DNA from: Obesumbacterium proteus
GTDB lineage: Bacteria > Pseudomonadota > Gammaproteobacteria > Enterobacterales > Enterobacteriaceae
DNA length: 64,000 nucleotides
Assembly (NCBI RefSeq): GCF_001586165.1
Contig: NZ_CP014608.1
Coordinates: 3,906,001 to 3,970,000, forward strand
Direction of reading: 5' to 3'
Shown piece after piece: positions 37,881 through 48,900 of this stretch. The position numbers and the translations under genes are program-made. Positions within the stretch are counted from its first letter, which is position 1; each line of letters opens with the position of its first letter. The notes beneath the pieces are model-generated. The model was given only the letters and a program-made list of their open reading frames with translations, was not told the origin of the DNA and ran no database searches.

Positions 37881-39596
37881 TTAGTTTAATGCTGCATCGG
37901 TGAGCGCATCCGCCAAGTGAAGCTGGGTTTGCTGGGCGGATTGCAGGCGGGATTTGAGGGTGTCGCAGAATGTATCCATCTGACTTATCTTGCTAAATAC
38001 TGCACTTTGAATCCCAGCAGGAGGTACAGGGATTAGGATGTTTGACAGACTTTCAATGTTCAACTTTGGCATTTTTATTCGATTCTCTGCCGCCCTAACT
38101 TGAATAAGAAATACTTCGGACAGTATCACCTTTAATAAATAACCAGCATTAAGGAAACAGTCTAAAGGATACATGTCTGCGCTACACAACCCATCATATT
38201 CAGCAATGAATGCTTTTGAGAGCGACGGACGTATTTTTGAATATACAATTTGGTTTTTATAAAACCTACTATTTGGCCCTTTTATCCCAGACTCCTTAAC
38301 TGTTCTCTGCGAAATAACTTTCCCAGTTCCCTTTTCAATAATATCAGGCGCAACCTGAAAGAAGTCATAATAGTTTTCTGGCTTCACCAACTCTGCGCGA
38401 ATATTAATTACACTACCTAAACGACACCACTCCCACCCCTCCGGCAACTCAAACGGTTTCTCATCATCACTAATTGGCGGCAACGGTTTTTGTTTTTTAA
38501 TTTTCCCTTCTTTCACCAGTTGCGCTTTTTCCTGCTCAATACGTTTAAGCAGCTCAGAAGCCGGTTCGTCGTTAGGATCTTGCGCCACCAGTTTCCCCAT
38601 CACCGCCAGTTGCAGAATGGTTTGCTTAAGCGCGTCGATACTCGCTTCAGTGGTAAATAACGTGTCGAAATGCTGGCTAATTCGCGCCCAGTTTTCGGCG
38701 AGTTCTTCTGCATTTTGGCTGTCGGTTAGCGTTGCCAGCAGGGTTTCTACCAGTTGCTGATGGGCGTCCAGACTGATTAGCGATTGCTGTTCCAGTTGAG
38801 CGCAGAGGGACATAAGATCATTAACTTTATCTACAATACGGAGTTGTTCTTCTAATGGAGGAATCGCAACTACCCCAGCAAAAAATTGTTTATCATTAAT
38901 CGCAGGATAAGCAATTCCAGTCTGACAACTTTCAACATAGTTAATAAATACAGGTGACCGAAGGTAGTGATAGATGAATGTTGCAGAAATGCCTTCCCAC
39001 GGGTGAACTATTGCAAATGCGGTGCTGGCTATTGGTTCTGGATGGAAATCGTCATTTATAACTGCAATATTTAGCAAATAAGGACGAACTGTAGAATATA
39101 CAACTGTATTTCTACGAACAATTTTTCTCGCCCGAGAAGGTGCATCTTGAGCTTGCATTATTGTTGGCTCTGCAACGATGCCTAATTCTTTGTTAATGGA
39201 TCCAACATCAATATATGTAAAATCATTTTCGGGAGTTTTTTGCCCCCAATCATGACCAACATGATCCATTCTTACCCACTCCCACCCACTCGGCAACTCA
39301 AACGGCTTCTCATCCTCGCTAATCTCAGGCAACGGCTTTTGCTTTTTAATTTTCCCCTGCTTCACCAGCTCCGCTTTCTCGGCAGCAATGCGCTTTAACA
39401 GCTCAGACGCCGGTTCATCATTCGGGTCCTGCGGCACCAGTTTGCCGCGCACCGCCAGTTCCAGAATCAGCTCGCGCAGTTTCTTAATGCCGTACAGGTC
39501 GATTTTGCCGTTGCTGCCGCGCCCAGCGGTGGAGCGGGTTTGCAGCGCAGAAGACCAGATATCGATATGGTCAGTGATCAGCTTCTCAACGGCCAT
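37881..39596 (-). CDS. hsdS: Type IB restriction-modification specificity subunit HsdS (copy 2)
   Basis: The 571-residue protein has the same conserved N-terminus, central spacer (LAENWARISQHFDTLFTTEASIDALKQTILQLAVMGKLV) and C-terminus (LHLADALTDAALN) as copy 1. The recognition domains are unrelated to those of copy 1: the first begins after WEWVRMDHVGHDWGQKT, the second after WEWCRLGSVINIRAE. It therefore should read a different bipartite target. It overlaps the hsdM stop by one base. Confidence 0.95.
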   Translation of the reverse strand: MAVEKLITDHIDIWSSALQTRSTAGRGSNGKIDLYGIKKLRELILELAVRGKLVPQDPNDEPASELLKRIAAEKAELVKQGKIKKQKPLPEISEDEKPFELPSGWEWVRMDHVGHDWGQKTPENDFTYIDVGSINKELGIVAEPTIMQAQDAPSRARKIVRRNTVVYSTVRPYLLNIAVINDDFHPEPIASTAFAIVHPWEGISATFIYHYLRSPVFINYVESCQTGIAYPAINDKQFFAGVVAIPPLEEQLRIVDKVNDLMSLCAQLEQQSLISLDAHQQLVETLLATLTDSQNAEELAENWARISQHFDTLFTTEASIDALKQTILQLAVMGKLVAQDPNDEPASELLKRIEQEKAQLVKEGKIKKQKPLPPISDDEKPFELPEGWEWCRLGSVINIRAELVKPENYYDFFQVAPDIIEKGTGKVISQRTVKESGIKGPNSRFYKNQIVYSKIRPSLSKAFIAEYDGLCSADMYPLDCFLNAGYLLKVILSEVFLIQVRAAENRIKMPKLNIESLSNILIPVPPAGIQSAVFSKISQMDTFCDTLKSRLQSAQQTQLHLADALTDAALN

Positions 39597-41068
39597 CAGT
39601 TCGCCCCCTTGTTGCCTGCCAGTGCAGCACCGAGGATGTCGCGCAGCTGGTTACGCAGCTCGCTGATTTCCGCCTGCTGAATATGGTACTGCGCCAGCAG
39701 CTCGTCTGGATCATGAGTTATCTTTTCACCCTCGTAAGGGTTCGGGATATCAAGATTGAAGTTACGAGCGATGATCTTGTCGATACTGACTTTCCACGCC
39801 TGATTGTTCTCTTCGCGGCTGGCAAAACCGTCGGCTTCGTTACCCCACCAGTCGATTTCCGCTTGGAACTCTTCAAACTTCATCGGCTTGGTTTTGCTGT
39901 AGTTCTTCACACCGTCCGGGTACGGGTGCTCGTAGAACCAGACGTCTTTGGTTGGCTGACCTTTGGTGAAGAACAGAATATTAGTTTTGATACCGGTGTA
40001 CGGGTTAAACACGCCGTTCGGCAAACGCACGATGGTGTGCAGGTTGCACTCTTCGGTGAGCAGCTTTTTGATTTTGGTTTTTACCCCTTCACCAAACAGC
40101 GTACCGTCCGGTAACACCACCGCCGCGCGGCCTTTGTCGGCCAGCACTTCAATAATCAGTTGCAGGAACAAATCGGCAGTTTCACGGGTTTGCATCTCTG
40201 CCGGGAAGTTCTTCTCGATGCCGTCTTCTTCGGTGCCGCCAAAAGGTGGGTTGGTGATGATCACGTCAAGCTGCTCATCCCATGAAGAGAGCGGTTTATT
40301 CAGCGTGTTGTCGTGGCGGATTTGCACCGGCACTTCAATACCGTGCAGCAGCATATTGGTGGTACACAGCAGATGCGGAAGCTGTTTTTTCTCTACGCCG
40401 TGGATCTGCTGTTGCAGGGTTTTGTGGTCTTCGGTGGTGTTGACGTAATGCTCTTTCACATGATCGAACGCACAGGCAAGAAAGCCGCCCGTGCCGCACG
40501 CAGGGTCCATAATCGACTCGCCGAGCTTTGGATCAATACGGTTGACCATAAAACGCGTTACGGCACGCGGGGTATAGAACTCGCCCGCATTTCCGGCGCT
40601 TTGCAGGTCGCGCAGGATCTGTTCGTAGATATCGCCAAACAGGTGGCGTTCTTGGCTGCTGCTGAAGTCAATTTCGTTGAGTTTGTTGATCACCTGACGC
40701 AGCAACGTACCGTTTTTCATGTAGTTGTAGGCATCGCTGAACGCCTGTTTGACCACAAAGCCACGCGGGTTCTTATCGATCGGCGCGGTGAGGTTTTTCA
40801 GGGTCGGGAACAGGTCGTCGTTTACAAATTCCAGCAACGCCTCACCGGTGATGCCCTCGCTGTTGTCTGCCCAGCTACGCCATAAATAGCGCTGTGGGAT
40901 CGGGAACTGGTAGTCATCCTGCTCCAGTTCCAGTTCTTCTTCTTGGGTATCAAAAATCTTCAAGAACAGCAGCCATGAAAGCTGCCCCAGACGCTGGGCA
41001 TCACCGTCCACACCGGCGTCTTTACGCATAATGTCCTGAAGGGATTTAATAACTGAGCTAATCGACAT
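39596..41068 (-). CDS. hsdM: Type IB restriction-modification methyltransferase HsdM (copy 2)
   Basis: The 490-residue protein differs from copy 1 at only scattered positions, for example QFPIPQRYLWRSW against QLPIPKRYLWRTW. Motif I DPACGTGGFLAC and motif IV TNPPFGG are intact, so the enzyme should be active. The high similarity suggests the HsdM subunits may be exchangeable between the two systems. Confidence 0.96.
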   Translation of the reverse strand: MSISSVIKSLQDIMRKDAGVDGDAQRLGQLSWLLFLKIFDTQEEELELEQDDYQFPIPQRYLWRSWADNSEGITGEALLEFVNDDLFPTLKNLTAPIDKNPRGFVVKQAFSDAYNYMKNGTLLRQVINKLNEIDFSSSQERHLFGDIYEQILRDLQSAGNAGEFYTPRAVTRFMVNRIDPKLGESIMDPACGTGGFLACAFDHVKEHYVNTTEDHKTLQQQIHGVEKKQLPHLLCTTNMLLHGIEVPVQIRHDNTLNKPLSSWDEQLDVIITNPPFGGTEEDGIEKNFPAEMQTRETADLFLQLIIEVLADKGRAAVVLPDGTLFGEGVKTKIKKLLTEECNLHTIVRLPNGVFNPYTGIKTNILFFTKGQPTKDVWFYEHPYPDGVKNYSKTKPMKFEEFQAEIDWWGNEADGFASREENNQAWKVSIDKIIARNFNLDIPNPYEGEKITHDPDELLAQYHIQQAEISELRNQLRDILGAALAGNKGAN

Positions 41069-41140
41069 GTTTTCTTTCCATACTTAAAAAAGGATGCCAC
41101 CGGTCGCAGACGCGGCCAGTGGCAATATATTTATAGGTTA

Positions 41141-43582
41141 TCAGGCTGAGCGTGGCGGTAGCTGGTAGATTTCGTTCTCCAGTTCGTTGACGGCTTGCTC
41201 ATATGCTTTCTTGTCACCAAAGCGGGTTTTGATGATTTCTATCGGACGCCCCAGCGTATCGAACGGCTTCAGTTTAAGTACCTGAACGTCCTCAATTTCC
41301 TGCACGCCTTCATCGGCATATTTATCCAACAACGTGTTAAGTACCTGCTGTGCTGGCTCAGCGTATTTGGTGAAGTAATTGCGCTTACGCACATTGGCCA
41401 CGCGTTCCTGACGGGTTAGCGGCGGCTGACCGTACACCACATGGCAGAGCAAATCAAACGGGTCGAGATCTTTCCCCACCTCTTCGGCGAGGACTTCCCA
41501 CAGAACACCCAACTGCTCCAGCTCTTCGATGATGACCTGTTTGCGCGGTGCATCCTGCCATTTACGCACGAAGCTATCCAGTGAGGAGTATTCGCTGTCT
41601 TTGAGCATCGTTTTGCGGGTGTAATCTTGGAAGGATTCAGTCACCAGTTTACCGTCAGAGTCGTAATACTGAACGCGCTTAGCCAGTACTTTCACGTCCA
41701 CACCGTTCACATAGAACTTACGGACTTTGTTTTCATCATCATCATGAAACTCGCCGTTTCCTACGCTCTTGTCATGGTTAACCTGATATTCTGCACCGTC
41801 TTCTCGAACCACACTGGCAACGTTATCACCGTCATCAGTGCTATCTTCCGCATCTAGCCGTTCATTAAAATCAGACTTTTCATCAGAAATGTCGTTAGGT
41901 TTCACCACCAACACTTTTTCCGGCACACCATCAAAGCGCTCATCGGCAAACAGCTCGGTCGCTTTCTTAAAATCGAGAATGGTGAACCACAGTTTGCCGT
42001 GCTTTTCGTTGATGCGCGTACCGCGTCCGATAATCTGTTTAAACTTGGTCATCGACTGAATGTTTTGATCCAGCACCACCAGCTTACAGGTCTGCGCATC
42101 AACGCCGGTGGTCATCAACTCCGACGTTGTCGCAATTACAGGGTAAGCTTTTTTTGGGTTAATAAAGTTATCCAGCTGCGCCTTGCCGAGATCGTCATCG
42201 CCGGTGATTTTCATCACGTACTTTTCGTTTTTCAACACCTGCTCGGGGTTGAGCACCACCAGCGCGTGGCGCATTCGATCGGCGTGATCGATGTCGTTAC
42301 AGAAGACGATGGTTTTATCCATCGGATTAGTGCGTTTCAGGTAATCAGTGATGGTCTGCGCCACCAGCATGGTGCGTTCATCAATCACCAGCGTGCGGTC
42401 AAAATCCTTCAGGTTATAGATGCGATCTTCAATCTCTTGGCCGTATTTATCTAACTGGCCTTTAATAGGTCGCCAGCCCTGCACGTCAACATCGATATCC
42501 ACACGCACCACTTTGTAGGGCGCAAGGAAACCGTCTTCAATGCCCTCTTTCAGCGAATAGGTGTAAACCGGCTCACCGAAGTAGTCGATATTAGAGACAT
42601 CTTCCGTTTCTTTTGGCGTTGCCGTCAGGCCTATCTGGGTAGCGCTGCCGAAATACTCCAGAATCTCCCGCCAAGCAGAATCTTCAGATGCGCTGCCACG
42701 ATGGCATTCGTCAATCACAATCAGGTCAAAGAAATCTGGGGCCACCTGCTTATAGGCTTTTTGGTGTTCTTCCGGTCCGGTAATGGCCTGGTACAGCGCC
42801 AGATGAACCTCATAAGCCGGATCGATAGTGCGTCCGGTCACTTTAGTCATCGCCGCACCGAAAGGCTGAAAATCGTTATTTTTAGTTTGATCGACCAGAA
42901 TGTTGCGGTCCGCAAGGAAGAGGATGCGTTTTTTGTTTTTGGCTTTCCACAGACGCCAGATTATCTGGAATGCGGTATACGTTTTGCCTGTACCGGTTGC
43001 CATGACCAGTAGAATACGATTCTTTCCAGCCGATACGGCATCTACCGTTCGGTTAACCGCCTGCATCTGATAGTAACGAGGAGATTTTCCGCTGCCGTCG
43101 TCGAAATAGTCCTGACTGATAACCGGCAGCTGCTCCTGAGTGAATCCTTTCCAGACGCAGTATTTTTGCCAGAGTTGTTCAGGCGTTGGGAAGTCACTGA
43201 GAGTAATTTCGGATTCGAGCTGCTGCGGATTGGTTTTATCGTGGAAGACGAACCCATCACCGTTGGAGGCAAAGACAAAGGGAACATCGAGCAGGCTAGC
43301 GTAGTCCAGTCCCTGCTGCATCCCTTTACTGATGGCGTGCTTGTTAGCCTTGGCTTCGATAACTGCCAATGGCAAGTTAGGCTTATGATACAGCACGATA
43401 TCCGCAGACTTAACTTTGATACGTGAGGCCAATTTGCCACGGACGACAATTTTGCCATCACGCAGTTTCACTTCCTGACGAATCTGGGCCAAATCATCCC
43501 AACCAGCCTCCTTCACCGCAGGAAGGATGAATTTACTGATGATATCCGTTTCAGTCAGGTGCGTTTTGTTCACGCCAGCCAT
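41141..43582 (-). CDS. hsdR: Type IB restriction enzyme motor/nuclease subunit HsdR (copy 2)
   Basis: The 813-residue protein is collinear with copy 1 and keeps the nuclease ([22 protein letters not shown]), Walker A ([13 protein letters not shown]), DECH and IIGRGTRIN motifs. The most divergent part is the acidic linker near residues 580-640 ([18 protein letters not shown]). I chose ATG 43582 ([13 protein letters not shown]), the start matching copy 1; a GTG at 43597 adds five residues. Confidence 0.96.
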   Translation of the reverse strand: MAGVNKTHLTETDIISKFILPAVKEAGWDDLAQIRQEVKLRDGKIVVRGKLASRIKVKSADIVLYHKPNLPLAVIEAKANKHAISKGMQQGLDYASLLDVPFVFASNGDGFVFHDKTNPQQLESEITLSDFPTPEQLWQKYCVWKGFTQEQLPVISQDYFDDGSGKSPRYYQMQAVNRTVDAVSAGKNRILLVMATGTGKTYTAFQIIWRLWKAKNKKRILFLADRNILVDQTKNNDFQPFGAAMTKVTGRTIDPAYEVHLALYQAITGPEEHQKAYKQVAPDFFDLIVIDECHRGSASEDSAWREILEYFGSATQIGLTATPKETEDVSNIDYFGEPVYTYSLKEGIEDGFLAPYKVVRVDIDVDVQGWRPIKGQLDKYGQEIEDRIYNLKDFDRTLVIDERTMLVAQTITDYLKRTNPMDKTIVFCNDIDHADRMRHALVVLNPEQVLKNEKYVMKITGDDDLGKAQLDNFINPKKAYPVIATTSELMTTGVDAQTCKLVVLDQNIQSMTKFKQIIGRGTRINEKHGKLWFTILDFKKATELFADERFDGVPEKVLVVKPNDISDEKSDFNERLDAEDSTDDGDNVASVVREDGAEYQVNHDKSVGNGEFHDDDENKVRKFYVNGVDVKVLAKRVQYYDSDGKLVTESFQDYTRKTMLKDSEYSSLDSFVRKWQDAPRKQVIIEELEQLGVLWEVLAEEVGKDLDPFDLLCHVVYGQPPLTRQERVANVRKRNYFTKYAEPAQQVLNTLLDKYADEGVQEIEDVQVLKLKPFDTLGRPIEIIKTRFGDKKAYEQAVNELENEIYQLPPRSA

Positions 43583-44646
43583 AGCAGGGCACTCCACGAT
43601 ATTGGGTTAACTCTGATTTTACACGGTTCTGATTTTACACAGAATAGTACCGGACGTAATGACCTGATACGCGTTTTTGGCCAATTGACACCCGCAATAT
43701 TGAATTAGAGGTCACTCCAAAATTACAGTGACTTATTTTTGAGCATATCGGTCTACGCAACATGAGTATTACGCTTAATCTGGCTCATGCGAGCACGGGC
43801 ATAGCGATTGCCTAATTCTATTCTCGTCGCACTCAAAATCGAGACAATTACCAAGCCGTGATTCATCCTTATTTCGTCAACACAACGCTGATCGCTGTCG
43901 ATGGATTGAATATCCACACCGCAACAAAACATAAAGAACACACATAAAACACAAATAACTCATTCAAGAAAAGATTTGATCGCCGCATAGCCTTGATGAT
44001 TATTCAGGCATTATCTCACCGTTTTTTGTCTGCACGCCTCATTCTCCTTTCACCTTAGTATAAAAACATCTAACAGATAAACTTATAAATGAAGAATAAA
44101 AACCTAATCGACATCTAACCGACAGTTCATAACATTATAAAATTGATGGTTATGAATATAAGTATCTAAAAAAGAGTGGTACTGGATATACTTCTTACCT
44201 GTCGAGAAAAGAATATTTTTAAAGATATTCAATTCATCAATAGCATCGCTTCTGAACATTCCATATAAAAATCAGCATGGGGCATGCATAGGTATCAATA
44301 CTTGCTATTACATCTAGTAATACGAGAACGAGCCAACGACAGCAGCTAAATTTTCAGTTTGGTTTTTAACTGGCTTCATATTTATTTATTACATATATAA
44401 TTACGAATAATGGATAAAACAGATAATTAATAGGTTTCAATAGAACAAAGCCTAACAAGGATTGCGAGGTTTGAATTACAGAAAGGAGTCTATCATCTCT
44501 CCAGTAATTTCCTTTCTCTCAATTCATATAAATAGAATGTGAATTTCAACAAAACATTCACTCACTAAAGCTTTAATTCCATTAAGAATCAAAGCCCTCT
44601 CCTCTGCTGAATAAAAATGGATGCGAGATATAATATGGAGATAGAT
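43583..44646. other. Long AT-rich region between the second hsd operon and the adhesin locus
   Basis: The first 250 bp resemble the DNA upstream of the first hsdR and include a short tandem copy of TCTGATTTTACAC (43613 and 43629). From about 43950 the sequence becomes strongly AT-rich and has no gene I can support. It probably contains the promoter of the LuxR-like gene. The minus-strand frame 43753-43941 has no recognisable product. Confidence 0.45.
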
Positions 44647-45318
44647 ATGAACAATGATACAAGTCACCATGATATTTCAATTATAACAAACAACGAGTTT
44701 TTGAAGTTAGGTTTGATTTCTGTACTCGATAAGCTTGCTGCTAACATCATCATAACCAAAGCCATTTTTATTGATGTCGATAGTTTGAAATTAATTTCAG
44801 ACTTAGATGCCATTTTAAAAGATGCCTATGCAAATAGAATGTCAGTGGTTCTCATCTGCTCTGGCGGCGATATGTCTATGGTTTTTGGACGTTTACCACA
44901 TATCGATATTCGTGCCCATATATCCACATGGATGAGAGATATTGTTGGGCTATTAAGATCAAGTTTAACGCATTACTTCGTGAAAGCATGTAGCGATCTT
45001 ATCTGCGTAGAAAAGCTTGGGTCGATGAAAATGGCCATCATCCTCATGATTAATAGAGAGTGGTCATTTAGTCTTATTGCTCGAACGTTAAAGATTTCAC
45101 ATAAAACACTTTATCGCTATACCGGCGGCTTAGTTTTATATTTTAACGTGAGGAATATTAATTTTTTATTTTACTTTCTCCGTTCAAGATTTCTTCCATC
45201 TTACTTTGATTCTCGCCTAAGTAATTGCTCACTAAGAACGCCGTTACTGTCATTTGTTTCAGGAAAATTCACGAATCAGAATCAAACACGATTACCGTCA
45301 ACTTTAGCCCAAGCGTAA
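44647..45318 (+). CDS. LuxR-type helix-turn-helix regulator of the adhesin locus
   Basis: The 223-residue protein begins with a degenerate receiver-like stretch (DISIITNNEFLKLGLISVLDKL) and has a LuxR-type helix-turn-helix near 135-185 (EWSFSLIARTLKISHKTLYRYTGGLVLYFNVRNINFLFYFL), where KISHKTLYRY replaces the usual LSPKTVSTY. A roughly 45-residue tail follows. ATG 44647 is chosen because GGAG lies 6 nt upstream; an in-frame ATG at 44617 lacks one. It lies 57 bp before the first lipoprotein gene in the same direction. E. coli yqeH-yqeI-yqeJ has a similar set of a LuxR-like, a ToxR-like and a FidL-like protein, which hints at a regulatory unit. Confidence 0.7.
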   Translation: MNNDTSHHDISIITNNEFLKLGLISVLDKLAANIIITKAIFIDVDSLKLISDLDAILKDAYANRMSVVLICSGGDMSMVFGRLPHIDIRAHISTWMRDIVGLLRSSLTHYFVKACSDLICVEKLGSMKMAIILMINREWSFSLIARTLKISHKTLYRYTGGLVLYFNVRNINFLFYFLRSRFLPSYFDSRLSNCSLRTPLLSFVSGKFTNQNQTRLPSTLAQA

Positions 45319-45375
45319 CCAGCCCTGGCCGCTTATTAATTATTTTATCATGATGTAATTGAGGAGTTATTTGAT

Positions 45376-45834
45376 ATGAACATGAGTTCATCAAAATTAT
45401 TGATCTTGGGATCAATCTGTCTGCTGGCCGCTTGCTCTACACAATCTACCAAGAAGCCTCACAGCAACAATCATAAAACAGCTGCGGCAACAACGGGTTA
45501 TACCAATACAAACACGCCAACGGATAACTATATTACAAAACGTACCGCAAGTTTAACCGGTATAACATTAGCGTCGACCAATAATACCTGCGTAGACCAT
45601 TTTAATTTCCTTCGAGAAACTAAGGCGGCTGAGTATCAGAAATATACAAAAGACTATGGTGATATAGGCAAAGGCTATCGTTTTTTGAACGTCAATAAAA
45701 ACATTATGGATAACGATGCCAGAGAGGTTTACACCATGTCGCTTGATATGAAGCTAGATACCCTGTGCTCAAAAGTTCAATACACTGGCTATTCTGTTGT
45801 TAAAGCAAAAATAAAAGAACTCGCCGGTATTTAA
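45376..45834 (+). CDS. Lipoprotein of the adhesin locus (paralogue 1)
   Basis: The 152-residue lipoprotein has a signal peptide with lipobox LLAAC (Cys20), a Thr/Asn/Lys-rich linker (about 21-62) and a conserved C-terminal domain (TCVDHFNFLRETKAAEYQKY, IGKGYRFLNVNKNIMDNDA, YTMSLDMKLDTLCSKVQY). Two cysteines in that domain (TCVD, LCSK) may form a disulfide. About half of the last 86 residues are identical to the lipoprotein at 57381-57839, which has the same length. It is 81 bp before the giant adhesin gene. GAGGAG precedes the start. The function is unknown; a helper role in adhesin assembly or display is inferred from position. Confidence 0.85.
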   Translation: MNMSSSKLLILGSICLLAACSTQSTKKPHSNNHKTAAATTGYTNTNTPTDNYITKRTASLTGITLASTNNTCVDHFNFLRETKAAEYQKYTKDYGDIGKGYRFLNVNKNIMDNDAREVYTMSLDMKLDTLCSKVQYTGYSVVKAKIKELAGI

Positions 45835-45852
45835 TTACCTCTTTATTCATGC

Positions 45853-45884
45853 AGGAACCCTTATTTTAAAGTCAGGGTTCTTTG
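45853..45884 (+). terminator. Hairpin between lipoprotein 1 and the adhesin gene
   Basis: AGGAACCCT and AGGGTTCTTT pair over 7-8 bp and are followed by a T-rich stretch. It lies after the lipoprotein stop and before the adhesin start, so it could be a partial terminator that lowers adhesin transcription. Confidence 0.5.
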
Positions 45885-45915
45885 CATTTTTATAAAAATC
45901 ACATTGGTATTCACT

Positions 45916-48900
45916 ATGAGAAAAATAATTTCACCTAGGGGGATGAAAATCACCTCCTGGGGAATGATACTTATTCAGCTCCTTACACCACTGCTAATTT
46001 CTGCCAGCTCAGTTGTTCGCGCCGCAGAATATAGCAATATGGAGGAGACGATTCTTGGGCTGCAATCTGTCGTAGATAACTCCATCGTGGATAACAATGC
46101 AAATAAAACCAGCCCTCCTTCCGAGCCCCAGCGCTCACCTGAAAAACAGAGCACACCGGCATCAACGCCGACACCAGGATTTCAATCACTTTTTCCATCA
46201 CCTACAGCGCCTGTAGATTCTTCTCAATCAGAAGCAACGCCAACCGATTCAACGCCCGCGTTGCCGTCTTTAGGAAGTAATAATACGGCTTCCTCTGAGT
46301 CTGAATCAGCACCTGCCGCCGAATCTATTATCACTGGCAATGCGATGCAGGCGGGCCAAATTCTCTCTAGTGAGAACATTACTAATTCATCAATTAATTA
46401 TGCTAAAAGCGTTGGTGAAGGTTTAATTAATCAGCAAATTAATGACTGGTTAAATCAAAAAGGTACCGCACGCGTCAGCGTAACCTCTGACAGCAAAATT
46501 TCAGGCGATATGCTACTTCCTGTCATTGGAAATAACGATAGCCTCTTATTTACCCAGCTTGGCATGCACGGTAATGAAGACCGAAACACAGCCAACTTAG
46601 GCCTCGGTTATCGCCAATATATTGGCGATTGGATGTATGGCATTAATACATTCTACGATTATGATTACACTGGTAAAAATGCGCGGCTAGGGGCTGGTGG
46701 TGAAGCTTGGACTGATTATCTGAAGCTCGCCGTTAATGGTTATTATGGCCTGACCGGCTGGCACCAGTCTCATCTCTCCGACATGAAAGATTACGATGAA
46801 CGCCCAGCAAATGGCTTTGACCTCCGCGCCGAAGCCTATTTGCCGTCATACCCACAGTTGGGTGCCAACATCAAATATGAACAATATTTCGGTAAAGATA
46901 TTGATTTAGGCACCGGTACAGATCCCGATGATTTAAAAGATAATCCAAAAGCGCTGACGGTGGGTCTGAATTATACCCCTGTTCCCCTGATCACATTGAA
47001 AGGTGAGCACTCCGTTGGTGATAAAAATGAAAGCCTCATCGGCCTCGATGTTACCTATCGTTTTGGTGTGCCATGGGAACAACAAATTAGCACCGACTCT
47101 GTAGATTCACTGCGCAGCCTGATGGGCAGCATGTATGAATTTGTCGACCGTAACTATGAAATTGTTATGCAGTATCGCAAGCAGGATTTGCTGCATATTT
47201 CACTGCCAGATAATGTAAACGCCAAAGCGGCTGAAACTATCGTCCTGCCACTGACCGTCACAAAAGCCAAGTACGGTCTAAAGGATGTTGATTGGAGCGC
47301 ATCCCCTGAATTCACAGCCAACGGCGGGACATTCCGCAAGCTGTCACTAACGCAGCTTGAAGTTAAACTACCTGCATACGTATATAACCAGCGCGCTAAT
47401 GCCGCGCAAAAATATATTATTAAAGCCGTCGGTGTGGACAACAATGGCAATAATTCCAACACGGCAGCAACCACCATCAACGTCGCCCCTTCTAAAAACG
47501 TTATTAGTGAATTAATTATCACCCCTACAGGCTCATTACCTGCCAATAATGCAGATTATTTCACCGTAACAGCCATCGTGGTTAACGAACAGGGTCAACC
47601 GATGGTTGCGGAAGCAATCAAATTCAATATTGACGATCTCAAAGGCAACGACGGCCAATCCGCTGCAACGTTATTTAAAGACGGGGATTCTAATAGCCAA
47701 GTCCTGACGGCCAACACGGATAGCCAAGGAAAAGCAACGATATACGTGCGCAGCAAACTGGCGAAAGAAGGCACCATTACCGCCACGATGACTAACGGCA
47801 ACAATATGTCTGGCCGCGTTAGCTTTGTCGCCGATACCGCTTCTGCACAAATCAGTACGCTGGAGATCATCAACAACAAAGCGCTTGCCGATGGGCAAAG
47901 CACCAATAAACTTAAAGTGACTGTCAAAGACGGTAATGGCAACACGCTCCCGAACTCTACCGTTGAGTTAAGCGCCTCTCATGGAGCAACTCTGGTCGGC
48001 GGTTCCACCGTGGTCACTGACGCCGAAGGGCAAGCCACCTTCCTCGTGACGAATCTCACCGTAGGTGATAGCACGATCACGGCACGTATCAACGGCAGTT
48101 CCAAAACGCAGGTTGTGACCTTCGTTGCGGATAAATCAACCTCAACCATTACCCAAGGCGATCTGACAGCAACTCAAGATGCCGTTGCCAACGGCGTAGC
48201 CACAAACCTGATCACCGCGAAAATAACTGATGCGAATGCCAATACGGTCGCAGGTGTTAACGTCAGCTTCACCGTGAGCGATGGAGCCCGAATCACGACG
48301 GTCAGAGGCGTTACCGGCGACGATGGTATCGCCACCGCAACGGTGACCAGCCTTAAGGTTGGAACCTATACCGTTACCGCGCGAATTCAGGAATCTGGTC
48401 ATACCGCCCAAACCACAACCCGCTTCATCCCAGATAACTCAACGGCGATCATCGTTGATAGCAATATGACTATCAATCCAAATGGGGCACTGGCAAACGG
48501 TGTTGATATTGATGCCGTAGAGGTTATCGTCACTGATGCCAACGCTAACCTGCTTCCAAATACGACGGTGAGTTTTGCCGTTGCATCAGGAGCCGCGATC
48601 ACCACCTTAGTGGGTACAACCGGCTCGGATGGTAAGGCAAAAGCGAAAGTAACCAGTAATATTGCGGGAAAATTCAAAGTAACAGCCACGGTTAGCGGTC
48701 GTTCAACGGCCAAAGATGCGGTGTTTGTAGCAGACGGCAGTACCGCAACAATAACCAATGGAAGTCTACGAGTTACCGCTGATAATGCACTGGCTAACGG
48801 CACGGCAATGAACTCCGTTCAAGCTAAAGTGACCGACTCACATGGCAACCGGGTGCCTAATGTAACGGTGAACTTCACGGCCAATCACAGCGCGCTGGTC

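Larger units (their letters stand above)
37590..43841. mobile_element. Remnant of a second, tandem P4-type island carrying an hsd operon
   Basis: The region starts at the att repeat, has a truncated integrase start and a second hsdSMR operon, and keeps homology to the first island upstream of hsdR until about 43841. No further copy of the att repeat is visible on the right, so that end has been lost. An internal deletion removed everything between the integrase start and the nuclease gene start. Confidence 0.7.

Noticed and set aside
43753..43941. 62-codon minus-strand frame upstream of the second hsdR
   Set aside because: It lies in the degraded island end, has no recognisable domain, and the similar DNA in island 1 is not open over the same length.
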